The notes below the pieces were generated by a model that saw nothing but the letters and a program-made list of their open reading frames with translations, was not told where the DNA came from and ran no database searches. Positions 36,677-45,951 of a stretch of DNA of 64,000 nucleotides are shown here, one piece after another. Both the position numbers and the translations under genes were made by a program. The DNA is from Pseudomonas bubulae (GTDB lineage Bacteria; Pseudomonadota; Gammaproteobacteria; Pseudomonadales; Pseudomonadaceae): the NCBI RefSeq assembly GCF_900618535.1, contig NZ_UYJA01000003.1, positions 1-64,000 of the forward strand. Reading direction: 5' to 3'. The first letter of the stretch is position 1. Each line of letters begins with the position of its first letter.

Positions 36677-36729
36677 TTTTTATCCTCAGGGTGAGTGCTA
36701 TCGAAAATGGTTTCGACAAGGACCTCCCA

Positions 36730-36745
36730 AGCATCGCCTGTGCCA
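36730..36745 (-). promoter_or_regulatory. Sigma-54 promoter of hrpL
   Basis: On the minus strand TGGCAC-AGGCG-ATGCT matches the -24/-12 consensus TGGCAC-N5-TTGCW with one mismatch. The expected start is near 36719, giving a leader of about 43 bases before hrpL. Activation by HrpS is the known arrangement in P. syringae and fits the hrpS gene at 56918. Confidence 0.8.
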
Positions 36746-36880
36746 ATTTGCGGATCGAATATAGCCATCTGATTTATATGAGCTTTACAGGTTTTTAACA
36801 GGCGCGGTTGTGCCGGATCTTGCGTAGCGGACCTTGTGCGTGCGCCAGTTTTTTCAAAAACATGCCAATGCTACTGCCAG

Positions 36881-36909
36881 GGAACCGCTTGCCTGTGATC
36901 AACCACACA
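36881..36909 (+). promoter_or_regulatory. Hrp box, hrpJ operon
   Basis: GGAACC, 16 bases, then CCACACA: a perfect match to the HrpL promoter consensus GGAACC-N15/16-CCACNNA. It ends 31 bases before the hrpJ ATG and should drive the hrpJ-to-hrcU run. Confidence 0.95.
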
Positions 36910-36940
36910 GGTCAATGAAACCTCCTGACTTGGCAGCGCT

Positions 36941-38038
36941 ATGAAAGTTGAAGGGCGAAACGACACCGCGCAGATCCTGCTCTCTTCTCGGAGCGTTGGG
37001 GGGCAGATGCCCCAGTCTTCTGCGCAAAGTGCCGCTGAAGAGGTTGGCATGTTGTTCAGCCAGAAAGCCGAAAGCAGCAGCAAGGCATTGGCTCAGCGCG
37101 CGCTGCGCACGGTAGATAACCGGGTGCAGAAGGTTGAGGGTATCCAGCAGTTAAACGAGCTCTATGAGCAACTGGGGCATCCCGCTCAGCTCAGCCTGGG
37201 GCTGCTGACCCGGCACGTTCGTCTGGCACTGGCGTCAGACTCAGGGGTCGAAGCCTTGCTGGCGTTGACCGGCGACGACCCGGCCCGCACCAGTGTTGTC
37301 TTGCAGTACATGGTTGCTCAGGCCCGGGCACAAGGGCGTGAAGGTGATATCGAGCGGGTGCAGAAGGTTCAGGCACAGTTGCATACCCGCTATGACCGGC
37401 AAATTCAGGCGGGCCTGAATATTGCGCTGGCGCTGGCAGCAGCCGAAGGCGATGCCGCGCTGCGCCAGGCTGTTCGCACGCTGTATTACTCCAGTGTGGT
37501 GCGCAAACAATCACTGCCGAGCATTATCCAGGCCTTGCTGGCTTTATTCGATGAAGAGAGGGTCAACGACGGGTTGCGCGTGATGGCGCGCGCGCTGGCG
37601 GATGATATCGCCGCCCACCGGCCCTCGGTGCCGAGCATCAGGCTGCGTACTCTGTTGAGCGGGCTTCAAGGCTGCACCCAGTTGAGCAGCCTTTTGCACA
37701 GTTGCCGGTGGTTTATTGAGCGATTGTCATCCCGCGAACGGCAGGCCGAACTGTCGCCAGTCTGCCTGTTGCAACGTCTGCTGGGGTACGCGGGCACGGG
37801 CATCGATAGCGATGAGGTGCAAAGCCTGAGTCGTGAGTTGGGTGGCGAAAACCTTTCCAGTCAACTGGTCTTGCTCAATCAAGTTTATCCGTTGATTCAG
37901 CGTCTCCCGTTGGCCGTTTGGAGTGACCCTGCAAGCCGTCAGGACGCATTGCAGTCTTTTTTGAGCCTGATGGGTGAGCACACTCAGAGCGAAGGTATCG
38001 TCCAGCTGTGGGCAGGGCTGACGAGACCGATTCGATGA
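36941..38038 (+). CDS. hrpJ: Type III secretion gatekeeper HrpJ (SctW family)
   Basis: The protein has 365 residues, mostly helical, with a disordered N-terminus (about 1-45) that could be a secretion signal. The HrpJ/YopN-like core begins with KAESSSKALAQRAL. The family controls the switch from pilus and translocator export to effector export. It is the first gene of the operon under the perfect Hrp box, and its stop overlaps the hrcV ATG (ATGA). Identity rests on position and overall pattern more than on a single motif. Confidence 0.85.
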   Translation: MKVEGRNDTAQILLSSRSVGGQMPQSSAQSAAEEVGMLFSQKAESSSKALAQRALRTVDNRVQKVEGIQQLNELYEQLGHPAQLSLGLLTRHVRLALASDSGVEALLALTGDDPARTSVVLQYMVAQARAQGREGDIERVQKVQAQLHTRYDRQIQAGLNIALALAAAEGDAALRQAVRTLYYSSVVRKQSLPSIIQALLALFDEERVNDGLRVMARALADDIAAHRPSVPSIRLRTLLSGLQGCTQLSSLLHSCRWFIERLSSRERQAELSPVCLLQRLLGYAGTGIDSDEVQSLSRELGGENLSSQLVLLNQVYPLIQRLPLAVWSDPASRQDALQSFLSLMGEHTQSEGIVQLWAGLTRPIR

Positions 38039-40128
38039 GGCTCGTCAAATGGCTCAGTAAAGGCCCTGGCAGGGTGGCAAGCCCGGGCGAAGTGCTCGGG
38101 GCCGTGGCGGTGCTGGGCATTGTTTTTATCTTTATCGTGCCCTTGCCGACCTGGCTGGTGGATGTGCTGATCGCGCTCAATATGTGCCTGGCCAGCCTGT
38201 TGATCGTGCTGGCGCTTTATCTGCCCAACCCTTTGGCATTTTCCACATTTCCTGCACTTTTGCTGCTGACCACGATGTTTCGTCTGGCGTTGTCGATTGC
38301 CACGACCCGCCTGATCCTGCTGGAGCAGGATGCGGGCGAGATCGTCGAGGCCTTTGGCAACTTTGTGGTGGGGGGGAATCTGGCGGTGGGGCTGGTGATT
38401 TTTCTGATCATCACCATCGTCAATTTCCTGGTGATTACCAAGGGTTCGGAACGTGTCGCTGAAGTGGCGGCGCGCTTTAGCCTGGATGCGCTGCCGGGCA
38501 AGCAGATGTCCATCGACAGTGACCTGCGTGGCGGGTTGATCGATGGTGCACAGGCCCGATACAAGCGTGACCAGTTGTCCCGGGAAAGCCAGATGTTCGG
38601 TGCCATGGACGGCGCCATGAAGTTTGTCAAAGGAGACGCCATCGCAGGCCTGGTGATTGTGCTGATCAATATCCTCGGCGGGTTTTCCACGGGGGTAGTG
38701 CAACACGGGATGAGTGCTGGCGAGGCCATCACGCTGTATTCGGTATTGACCATCGGTGATGGTCTGATCGCGCAAATTCCGGCGCTGTTGATTGCCTTGA
38801 CCGCGGGGATGATCATCACCCGTGTCGCCCCCGACGACCAATCGCCAGGCAGCCATGTCGGGGCACAAATCGGCCAGCAGATAACCCGTGAACCCAAGAG
38901 CTGGATGATCGCATCGGCGGCCATGCTGGCCTTCGCCGCCCTGCCGGGAATGCCCGCCCCGGTGTTTGGCTTGATTGCCCTGTGTACGTTTGCGCCGGGT
39001 TTTTACTGGTGGTCGCGAAGCCGCAAGGCTGAGGCGTTGGAGCCGGCGCAAGCAGTGCAGGTGGCCCCTGAACACAACGGCAACGAAGATCTGAGAGTGT
39101 TTGATCCGACACGCCCCTATCTGTTGCAGTTCGCCAGTGCCCATCAAAGCCTGGAGCTTACTGAGCGGCTGATTCACGGGATTCGTCAGGTGCGCAACAG
39201 TATCGTCACCCGTATCGGGGTGACACTTCCCAGTTTTGAAATAGAATACAGCGACATGCTGCCCGAGGATGAGTTTCGCTTTTGTGTTCACGAAGTGCCC
39301 ACGCTCAAGGCGACTTTTGATGAACGACGGGCCGTGGCACGGGACAGTGTCACGGATGCTCCTCAGAGTGCTCTCAGAGGCAGCGAGCAAAGAGATGAAC
39401 GGGACTGGCTATGGCTGAACCCCGGTGATCCGCTGCTGGCCCGGGAGGGCGTCGAGTCGTTCAGTGCCCATGCCTTGATTGTTGAGCGCATGCGTCAAGC
39501 CATGATGATCAGCGGGCCGCAATTTTTGGGGTTGCAGGAGAGCAAGTCGATTCTCGGCTGGCTTGAGCAAACCCAGCCTGAGCTGGTTCAAGAGTTGCAG
39601 CGGATCATGCCGCTGTCCCGGTTCTCTGCCGTTCTGCAGCGCCTGGCCAGTGAAGGCGTACCCCTGCGGGCGGTACGCCTGATTGTCGAAGTGCTGACCG
39701 AACATGGCCAGCACGAGCGCGAAGTGTCAGCGCTGGCGGACTATGCGCGGATTGCCCTGAAGTCGCAGATCTATCATCTGTACAGTCAGGCTGACGGTCT
39801 GCATGCCTGGCTGTTGTCTGCCCATAGCGAAAACCTTTTTCGTGAGGCATTGCGCCAAACCCAAGCGGGCGTGTTCTTTGCCCTGGACAATGAGCACAGT
39901 ACGCAACTTGTGGCGCTGCTCAAGGAGGCTTTTGCACCGCGCAAGTGCGACGCAAGCGTATTGCTGGTGGCGCAGGATCTGCGCAGCCCGTTGCGCACGC
40001 TGTTGTTCGATGAATTCAACCATGTGCCGGTCATGTCTTTCGCCGAGTTGACCGGCTCGGCCAAGGTCAAGGTGCTCGGGCGTCTTGATCTGCAATTCGA
40101 CGGTGTGCTGCGCGAGGCCGTGTCTTGA
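38035..40128 (+). CDS. hrcV: Type III export gate protein HrcV (SctV/FlhA family)
   Basis: The protein has 697 residues. Seven or eight membrane helices span about 20-315, including the FHIPEP-family signature region (TTRLILLEQDAGEIVEAFG). A large cytoplasmic domain (about 340-697) forms the nonameric ring that receives substrates. The ATG at 38035 overlaps the hrpJ stop; a GTG at 38008 is in frame but not needed. Seven G in a row occur at 38370-38376. Confidence 0.95.
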   Translation: MRLVKWLSKGPGRVASPGEVLGAVAVLGIVFIFIVPLPTWLVDVLIALNMCLASLLIVLALYLPNPLAFSTFPALLLLTTMFRLALSIATTRLILLEQDAGEIVEAFGNFVVGGNLAVGLVIFLIITIVNFLVITKGSERVAEVAARFSLDALPGKQMSIDSDLRGGLIDGAQARYKRDQLSRESQMFGAMDGAMKFVKGDAIAGLVIVLINILGGFSTGVVQHGMSAGEAITLYSVLTIGDGLIAQIPALLIALTAGMIITRVAPDDQSPGSHVGAQIGQQITREPKSWMIASAAMLAFAALPGMPAPVFGLIALCTFAPGFYWWSRSRKAEALEPAQAVQVAPEHNGNEDLRVFDPTRPYLLQFASAHQSLELTERLIHGIRQVRNSIVTRIGVTLPSFEIEYSDMLPEDEFRFCVHEVPTLKATFDERRAVARDSVTDAPQSALRGSEQRDERDWLWLNPGDPLLAREGVESFSAHALIVERMRQAMMISGPQFLGLQESKSILGWLEQTQPELVQELQRIMPLSRFSAVLQRLASEGVPLRAVRLIVEVLTEHGQHEREVSALADYARIALKSQIYHLYSQADGLHAWLLSAHSENLFREALRQTQAGVFFALDNEHSTQLVALLKEAFAPRKCDASVLLVAQDLRSPLRTLLFDEFNHVPVMSFAELTGSAKVKVLGRLDLQFDGVLREAVS

Positions 40129-41081
40129 GTCCGGGGCATGGCTTACCTGATGGCGCAACCGTGGTGTTCGATTTGCAGCAGCCTGGCCAGCTGTTCGAGT
40201 TGCGAGTGCTGAGCGGTTTGCATGAGGGGGCTGCACTGCCTTTGTTCGGTGAGTGCTGGAGCATCGGTGCCCATCAAGATGCCGACCTGGAGTTGTACGA
40301 CCCTGGCGTTGAAACCAGGCATGCCCGGTTGCACTGTGTGGACGGGCGCTGGACAGTGCAGGCGCAGGAAGGTCTCTTGCAGGATGAAACCGGCACTGCC
40401 CGGGCACAGATTGCCGATCTGGCTGCGGGTAAGGCGTTCGCCATTGGCGGGATACGCTTGTGCATCGCCAATACGCAAAGTGCCTGGGTGGATGAGCTGG
40501 CAGAAGTAACCAGGGTGCAGAGCGAAACGGCCGCCGCGCGCTCGGGCATGGTGCCTGCGCGCCGCCCTGGCAAGTGGCTGGCGCTGGCCCTGAGCGTGTC
40601 GGTGCTGATATTGGCGGCACAAGTCTGTCAGCCTTCAAACACGGCACAGGCACTTTCTCCGAAGCCATTGGCTGTCAGTGACAGGCGTCAGCTTGCAACA
40701 ACGTATCAGGTCCATCAGCAATTACTCAAGATGTTGATCGAGCGTGATCTGGACAACGCCATCCGGCTGCAGGTGGTTGATGAGCAAATCATCCTGGGCG
40801 GTGATGTCGGCAAGGACTCGCTGGCACTGGTCTCGCGGATGCTCGATCGCTTCGAGGCGCAATTTGAAACGCCGGTTGCGATCATTAATCAGGTCCAGGA
40901 AATCAGCACGGCACTGCCCTTCAGGATCGTCCAGATAATCGGTGGCCAAAAGGCCCATGTTGTACTGGCAGACGGGCGTCGGCTGTTTTTTGGTGACGAA
41001 GCGCAGGGTGTGCGCCTGACTGCGATCGACAACCGCCGAGTACTGTTTGAAGGCGCGCAGCGCTATGAGGTGAGCTGGTGA
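40125..41081 (+). CDS. hrpQ: Type III inner-membrane ring protein HrpQ (SctD family)
   Basis: The protein has 318 residues: a cytoplasmic FHA-like domain (about 20-125), one membrane helix at about 147-164 (WLALALSVSVLILAAQV), and a periplasmic ring-building part. This is the SctD layout, pairing with HrcJ. The only in-frame start that fits is a TTG overlapping the hrcV stop (TTGA). It overlaps hrcN by four bases. Confidence 0.87.
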   Translation: MSPGHGLPDGATVVFDLQQPGQLFELRVLSGLHEGAALPLFGECWSIGAHQDADLELYDPGVETRHARLHCVDGRWTVQAQEGLLQDETGTARAQIADLAAGKAFAIGGIRLCIANTQSAWVDELAEVTRVQSETAAARSGMVPARRPGKWLALALSVSVLILAAQVCQPSNTAQALSPKPLAVSDRRQLATTYQVHQQLLKMLIERDLDNAIRLQVVDEQIILGGDVGKDSLALVSRMLDRFEAQFETPVAIINQVQEISTALPFRIVQIIGGQKAHVVLADGRRLFFGDEAQGVRLTAIDNRRVLFEGAQRYEVSW

Positions 41082-42436
41082 ACGGCACGATCGCTGAGCG
41101 CCTTGAGCGCTGGCGGCAACGCCAGTTCACGCACCTGGCGGGTTTTTCACCGGTAACCCTGAGCGGTCGGCTCCTGCGGATCAATGGCATGCTGCTGCAA
41201 TGCTGCCTGCCCCAGGCCCGCATTGGCGAGCTGTGCCGGGTTCAGGCAGGGAGCAACGCATGGATACTGGCAGAGGTCATCGCCTGTGATCAGCAGGACG
41301 CCACCCTCAGTGCTTTGGCGAGCCTCGAAGGTATAAGCGCAGGAGCGGCCGTTGAACGCTTGGGGGCTGTGCATCAGGTTCGCGTCGGCAATGATCTGCT
41401 GGGGCAAGTGCTCGACGGGTTTGGCCGACCGCTTGCCGGGGGCGACGGGGGGGGCTTTTCCTGGAGGCCTTGTGAGGAGGCCAATGCAGTTGTATGCGAA
41501 GCCCCCTTGCCCACTCAGAGGCCGCGCATCGGTCGCGCTTTGCCAACAGGGGTACGGGCCATCGACGGGTTGTTGACCCTGGGTGAGGGCCAGCGGGTCG
41601 GGCTGTTTGCCGGTGCCGGTTGTGGCAAGACCACCCTGCTGGCCGAAATCGCCCGCAACGTCGAGTGCGATGTGATCGTGTTTGGCCTGGTTGGCGAGCG
41701 CGGTCGCGAGCTGCGTGAGTTTCTTGACCATGAGCTGGATGAGGGGCTGCGGGGCAAAGCCGTGCTGGTGTGCGCAACCTCTGATCGCACAAGTATGGAG
41801 CGTGCGCGGGCAGCCTTTACCGCAACTGCTCTGGCCGAAGGTTTCCGACGCAAAGGCCGGCGGGTTTTATTGTTGATCGACTCATTGACGCGCTTTGCCC
41901 GCGCTCAGCGGGAAATCGGTCTGGCCGCTGGCGAACCCTTGGGCAGAGGCGGGTTGCCGCCCTCGGTTTACAGCCTGTTGCCACGTCTGGTAGAGCGCGC
42001 AGGCCTGACTCGCGAGGGGTCTATCACCGCGATCTATACCGTACTCATCGAGCAGGACTCCATGGGCGATCCGGTAGCCGATGAGGTTCGATCCTTGCTG
42101 GACGGGCACATTGTGTTGTCCCGCAAACTGGCAGAGCGCGGTCACTATCCGGCGATAGATGTGCTGGGCAGCCTGTCACGGATCCTGAGCAATGTGGCTG
42201 CGCCAGAACATATGCAAAACATGGCCGCGTTCAGGCGATTGCTGAGCGCGCATCAGCAGATCGAACTGCTGCTCAGGCTGGGTGAGTACCAGGCGGGCAA
42301 CGATGCCCTGACCGACCTGGCCGTCGAGAGCCGCCAGCGTGTGGAGGCCTTTTTGCGTCAGGACTTGCGCGAGCCTGCAACGTTTCAGGAAACCCTGGAG
42401 CACTTGAGCGAGTTGACTGCCCATGTGCCCTTCTGA
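41078..42436 (+). CDS. hrcN: Type III secretion ATPase HrcN (SctN)
   Basis: The protein has 452 residues. Walker A (GLFAGAGCGKTTLL) lies at about residues 172-185, followed by the Walker B region (RRVLLLIDSLTRFARAQRE) and the family motif GGLPPSVYSLLPRLVERAG. It unfolds substrates and separates them from chaperones. The GTG start at 41078 overlaps hrpQ. A run of eight G (41447-41454, encoding the Gly124-126 region) is unusual. It ends overlapping hrpO by 14 bases. Confidence 0.95.
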   Translation: MNGTIAERLERWRQRQFTHLAGFSPVTLSGRLLRINGMLLQCCLPQARIGELCRVQAGSNAWILAEVIACDQQDATLSALASLEGISAGAAVERLGAVHQVRVGNDLLGQVLDGFGRPLAGGDGGGFSWRPCEEANAVVCEAPLPTQRPRIGRALPTGVRAIDGLLTLGEGQRVGLFAGAGCGKTTLLAEIARNVECDVIVFGLVGERGRELREFLDHELDEGLRGKAVLVCATSDRTSMERARAAFTATALAEGFRRKGRRVLLLIDSLTRFARAQREIGLAAGEPLGRGGLPPSVYSLLPRLVERAGLTREGSITAIYTVLIEQDSMGDPVADEVRSLLDGHIVLSRKLAERGHYPAIDVLGSLSRILSNVAAPEHMQNMAAFRRLLSAHQQIELLLRLGEYQAGNDALTDLAVESRQRVEAFLRQDLREPATFQETLEHLSELTAHVPF

Positions 42437-42869
42437 AAACCGCCCGCCTGCCACCGAGCCCTTGCGGCGCCTGCGCCAACATCGGGCCGATCGGGCTGAG
42501 CGTTTGTTGCACATCAAACGTATGGAGCTGCGAGCCCTTGGCCTGAACATTGAGCAGGCCCGTTCGGCGGTTGAGCAGGCCAGGCAAAACGAAAACCGGC
42601 AGCAAGCCGAACTGACCGGCCGCTATCAGGGGCAGGTGGTGTCGCCCAGGACCCTGTCGGGCTGGGACGAGTCACAGCGCCAGTGGGCGGCTCAAACAGC
42701 GCAGCAGGCAAGTGCCTTGCAAGCGCTGCTCGAGCAGCAGCGCGTGGTTGCGATCCATGTCGAGAGTGCCCGCCAGTACGCGGGTGAATGCCAGAGAAAG
42801 GTCGAAAAACTTCTGGAATGGTCGATGTTGCTGGCAGAGGAGGCGGGATGGCCGAGTCATCAGGAGTAA
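42423..42869 (+). CDS. hrpO: Type III stalk protein HrpO (SctO/FliJ-like)
   Basis: The protein has 148 residues, nearly all coiled coil (about 15-140) with many Gln, Arg and Glu. This is the shape of SctO/FliJ, the stalk that links the ATPase to the export gate. Sequence is poorly conserved in this family, so the call rests on structure and on its place directly after hrcN. It overlaps hrpP by 22 bases. Confidence 0.82.
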   Translation: MCPSENRPPATEPLRRLRQHRADRAERLLHIKRMELRALGLNIEQARSAVEQARQNENRQQAELTGRYQGQVVSPRTLSGWDESQRQWAAQTAQQASALQALLEQQRVVAIHVESARQYAGECQRKVEKLLEWSMLLAEEAGWPSHQE

Positions 42870-43234
42870 ACCCGGTGCCGTTGCCATTGGCCCGGTATCT
42901 GCCTGCCGCCCCGGCGCGCGCAGCCGACTGCAAACTGTTTGCAGACAGCCTGGCAGGCGCGGATAGGGGCTTGGCACAGGTGTTGTCCGAGGCACTGATG
43001 CCCCGTGCACCGGGGGCAGGGCCATGGCCAGTGCAATTTGTGCTGCATCTGGCACATCGCGGGCGGGTCAGTGTCAGCGCCCGTTATGAACATCATGGCT
43101 GGCTGATCATTTTAAAGGCGCAGCAATCCGCCACCCGACAATGGCTCTCCCGTCAGCAGCAACCCTGTCAACGGCGTCTGGCCCGTGCCTTGGGGCAGGT
43201 CGTCAGGATCCGGTTACTGCAGGAGTGCCAGTGA
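42848..43234 (+). CDS. hrpP: Type III needle/pilus-length and switch protein HrpP (SctP)
   Basis: The protein has 128 residues with a Pro/Ala-rich N-terminal third and a small folded C-terminal domain (about 60-128). P. syringae HrpP is longer (about 190), so the ruler-like part is short here. GAGGAGGCGGG directly precedes the ATG at 42848. Its stop shares a base with the hrcQ start (TGATG). The call rests mainly on position between hrpO and hrcQ. Confidence 0.75.
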   Translation: MAESSGVNPVPLPLARYLPAAPARAADCKLFADSLAGADRGLAQVLSEALMPRAPGAGPWPVQFVLHLAHRGRVSVSARYEHHGWLIILKAQQSATRQWLSRQQQPCQRRLARALGQVVRIRLLQECQ

Positions 43235-44223
43235 TGACGGTAGCGCCGATCACCTTGCCACAGCTGGACGCAACCACGGTCCAGGCCTGTTGGCGGTTGG
43301 GTCGTGGCCTGCGCTATTCATTTCAGGTCGCAGGCGAGCCCGGTGAGCTTTTGCTGGAACCGGGGCGGGCGCCAGGGGGTGGTGCGTGTGTCTCGTTCGA
43401 GAGCCGCTGTGGGGTCTTTACGCTCAGTGATGCAGGGCCCTTGCTTAGCCTGCTTGGCGAGTGCCCGGTGGTGCTGGCCGAGACCGGCAACGATCCCCAG
43501 TCATGGTTTTGGGCGCATTTTGAGCAGCGCATGAGTGCGCAGTTGAGGGCGCTTTTTGGCTATCTGCGGCCCCTTGCCGACAGGCAGGTGGGCGCATTCG
43601 AGTGCTGCCTCAGTGTAGTGCTGGGCCCATCGCGAAGTGTCGGCCGATTGATGCTGGCGGCCCACAGCCTGTTGGCGCTTTGCGAGGCGGGGCAATGGCA
43701 GGCAGTCAAGGCGCCGTTGCCCGATTGCTTTGCCGTGCCTGTGCCCGTGGTGCTTGGCTATCTGCCGTTGACGGTTGAGCAGTTGCGCAGGGTACGGCCA
43801 GGCGACGTGCTGGTGCCGGAGCGCCTGTTGTTCAGCGGTGATGGCGTGGGGCAGTTGAGGATTGGGCGGTGGCGGATCACATCGCAAATTGATGATGAAG
43901 GCGGGCGTCGCTGCCTGACCGTGTGTGCTCTCGAGGAGTCGGCTGTGGAAGAGGTGATGTTTGCGGGTACGGACGTTGAACGGCATAAAGGCAATGAGCC
44001 GTTTGAAACCTTGCAGGTAGAGCTGAGCGTGCGCTGTGGCGCACTCAAGTTGAGCCTGGGTGAGCTGCGCCAGTTGGCCCCCGGCATGGTGTTGAACATC
44101 GAGGGCTATGACACGGGCATGGCCGGGTTGTACTACGGCGACCGGCCGATCGGTCACGGGCAGTTGGTGGAGGTTGAGGGGCGCCTTGGCCTGCAACTGT
44201 CGCGCATCAGTTTTTCGCAATGA
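43234..44223 (+). CDS. hrcQ: Type III cytoplasmic ring protein HrcQ, fused form (SctQ)
   Basis: The protein has 329 residues: a divergent N-terminal part, a SpoA-like domain in the middle (about 190-245) and the conserved SpoA/FliN domain at the end (about 265-329, [17 protein letters not shown]). In P. syringae these are two genes, hrcQa and hrcQb; here one reading frame runs through. A GTG directly before the ATG is also in frame. SctQ forms the sorting platform below the export gate. An internal start producing the C-terminal piece is possible, as in other SctQ genes. Confidence 0.88.
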   Translation: MTVAPITLPQLDATTVQACWRLGRGLRYSFQVAGEPGELLLEPGRAPGGGACVSFESRCGVFTLSDAGPLLSLLGECPVVLAETGNDPQSWFWAHFEQRMSAQLRALFGYLRPLADRQVGAFECCLSVVLGPSRSVGRLMLAAHSLLALCEAGQWQAVKAPLPDCFAVPVPVVLGYLPLTVEQLRRVRPGDVLVPERLLFSGDGVGQLRIGRWRITSQIDDEGGRRCLTVCALEESAVEEVMFAGTDVERHKGNEPFETLQVELSVRCGALKLSLGELRQLAPGMVLNIEGYDTGMAGLYYGDRPIGHGQLVEVEGRLGLQLSRISFSQ

Positions 44224-44873
44224 CCGTTCAAGGGATCGATCCCTTTCTGCTGGCGCTGTTTCTCGGCGGCCTGTCACTGATGCCCATGCTGCTGATGGTG
44301 TGCACCGCCTTCCTGAAAATCTGCATTGTGTTGATGATTACCCGCAACGCCATTGGTGTGCAGCAGGTGCCGCCGAGCATGGCCCTTTATGGAGTTGCCC
44401 TGGCTGCAACGATGTTTGTCATGGCACCGGTGGGGTATGAAACCGCCCAGGCCCTCAAGCAGACGCCGCTGGATATGAGCAGTGTGCAAGCCTTGCAGGA
44501 GAGCGGGGAGGAGGCAGTAAAGCCCTTGCGGGCCTTTATGGCACGCAACACTGCTCCCGATGTGCTGACCCATCTGCTGGATAACACTGCGCGTCTATGG
44601 CCTGCGCAACTGGCGCAAGAGGTCAAGCGTGACGACCTTATCCTGCTGGTACCGGCATTTGTGCTGTCGCAGCTACAGGCAGGGTTTGAAATCGGTTTTC
44701 TGATTTACATCCCCTTTATCGTGATCGACCTGATCGTCTCGAACCTGTTGCTGGCGCTGGGCATGCAGATGGTCTCGCCCATGACCCTTTCATTGCCGCT
44801 CAAGCTGTTGCTGTTTGTGCTGGTTTCGGGGTGGACACGTCTGCTCGACAGTCTGTTCCTGTCCTATCTGTGA
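44220..44873 (+). CDS. hrcR: Type III export apparatus protein HrcR (SctR)
   Basis: The protein has 217 residues with four membrane helices and the FliP/SctR pattern ([20 protein letters not shown] near residue 30, [23 protein letters not shown] near 165). It forms the core of the export pore with HrcS and HrcT. The ATG overlaps the hrcQ stop by four bases. Confidence 0.95.
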   Translation: MTVQGIDPFLLALFLGGLSLMPMLLMVCTAFLKICIVLMITRNAIGVQQVPPSMALYGVALAATMFVMAPVGYETAQALKQTPLDMSSVQALQESGEEAVKPLRAFMARNTAPDVLTHLLDNTARLWPAQLAQEVKRDDLILLVPAFVLSQLQAGFEIGFLIYIPFIVIDLIVSNLLLALGMQMVSPMTLSLPLKLLLFVLVSGWTRLLDSLFLSYL

Positions 44874-44880
44874 GGCGTCC

Positions 44881-45141
44881 ATGGAGCCGATTTTGCTGTT
44901 CAAGCAGGGCATGCTGCTGGTGGTGGTGCTGTCTGCGCCACCGCTGATCGTGGCTGTAGCGGTGGGAGTGCTGACCTCGCTGGTGCAGGCGCTGATGCAG
45001 GTACAGGACCAGACGCTGCCCTTCGGCATCAAACTGGTTGCAGTGGGCGTCACGTTGGCGCTGACGGGGCGCTGGATCGGGGTTGAGCTGATTCAATTGA
45101 TCAACCTCACCTTTGACATGGTCGCCCGCTCGGCGCTTTAG
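44881..45141 (+). CDS. hrcS: Type III export apparatus protein HrcS (SctS)
   Basis: The protein has 86 residues with two membrane helices separated by the conserved QVQDQTLPFG loop of FliQ/SctS. The ATG at 44881 lies seven bases after the hrcR stop. The longer open frame is an artefact of reading into hrcR. Confidence 0.94.
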   Translation: MEPILLFKQGMLLVVVLSAPPLIVAVAVGVLTSLVQALMQVQDQTLPFGIKLVAVGVTLALTGRWIGVELIQLINLTFDMVARSAL

Positions 45142-45153
45142 AGGGAACACCCG

Positions 45154-45951
45154 ATGGCCCCACAGATTGCGTTTCTCGAATACCTGCCCAGCCTCGCCAT
45201 TGCGATGGCGCGCCTGTATCCCTGTTTTTTTCTGATCCCGGCATTCTGCTTCGAACATGTGCGCGGCATGCCCCGGCATGTCATCGTTTTTGCGCTGGCC
45301 CTGATACCTGCCCCGGGTATTTATCACGCCTTGTCGGGCGTGAATTACACCCTGCTGGCGCTCGGCGGTCTGATGCTCAAAGAGGCCATGCTGGGCTTTT
45401 TGCTGGGCATGCTGCTGTCCATGCCGTTCTGGCTGTTCGAGTCGGTAGGGGCTTTGCTCGATAACCAGCGTGGTGCCCTGATCGGCGGGCAGCTCAACCC
45501 TTCGCTGGGGGCGGATGCCACACCTGTCGGGCACCTGTTCAAGCAACTGAGCATTTTTTTGCTGATGGTCACCCTCGGGCTGGGCAGCTTGACCCGGGTG
45601 ATCTGGGACAGCTACCTGATCTGGCCCCCCACGCTCTGGTTACCGACCATTGCTGCGGATGGTTTTGCCGTGTTTCTTTCTTTGCTCGGCGATACCTTCA
45701 CGCATCTGCTGCTCTACGCCGCGCCCTTTATTGCGCTGTTGTTGTTGATCGAATTCGCTGTTGCCCTGTTGAGCCTCTACAGCCCGCAGTTGCAGGTATT
45801 TGTGCTGTCGATGCCGGCCAAAAGCCTGGCCGGGCTGGGCTTTCTGCTGCTCTACCTGCCACAACTGGAGGAGCTGATCGTGGGACGGATGAGTCTGCTG
45901 GGGGATCTTGGGCACGCACTGGGCCAGCTCTTCAAAGTAGGTGAGTCATGA
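45154..45951 (+). CDS. hrcT: Type III export apparatus protein HrcT (SctT)
   Basis: The protein has 265 residues, about seven to eight membrane helices, of the FliR/SctT family (FVLSMPAKSLAGLGFLLLYL near the end). GAGGGAA precedes the ATG. It overlaps hrcU by four bases. A run of six C at about 45625 is within the gene. Confidence 0.94.
   Translation: MAPQIAFLEYLPSLAIAMARLYPCFFLIPAFCFEHVRGMPRHVIVFALALIPAPGIYHALSGVNYTLLALGGLMLKEAMLGFLLGMLLSMPFWLFESVGALLDNQRGALIGGQLNPSLGADATPVGHLFKQLSIFLLMVTLGLGSLTRVIWDSYLIWPPTLWLPTIAADGFAVFLSLLGDTFTHLLLYAAPFIALLLLIEFAVALLSLYSPQLQVFVLSMPAKSLAGLGFLLLYLPQLEELIVGRMSLLGDLGHALGQLFKVGES

Noticed and set aside
37984..39390. 468-codon open frame antisense to hrcV
   Set aside because: hrcV has motifs, size and overlaps that fit its neighbours; the antisense product has a His/Gln-rich pattern typical of a shadow frame.
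43355..43400. GGAACC within hrcQ as an internal Hrp box
   Set aside because: No CCACNNA follows at 15 or 16 bases.
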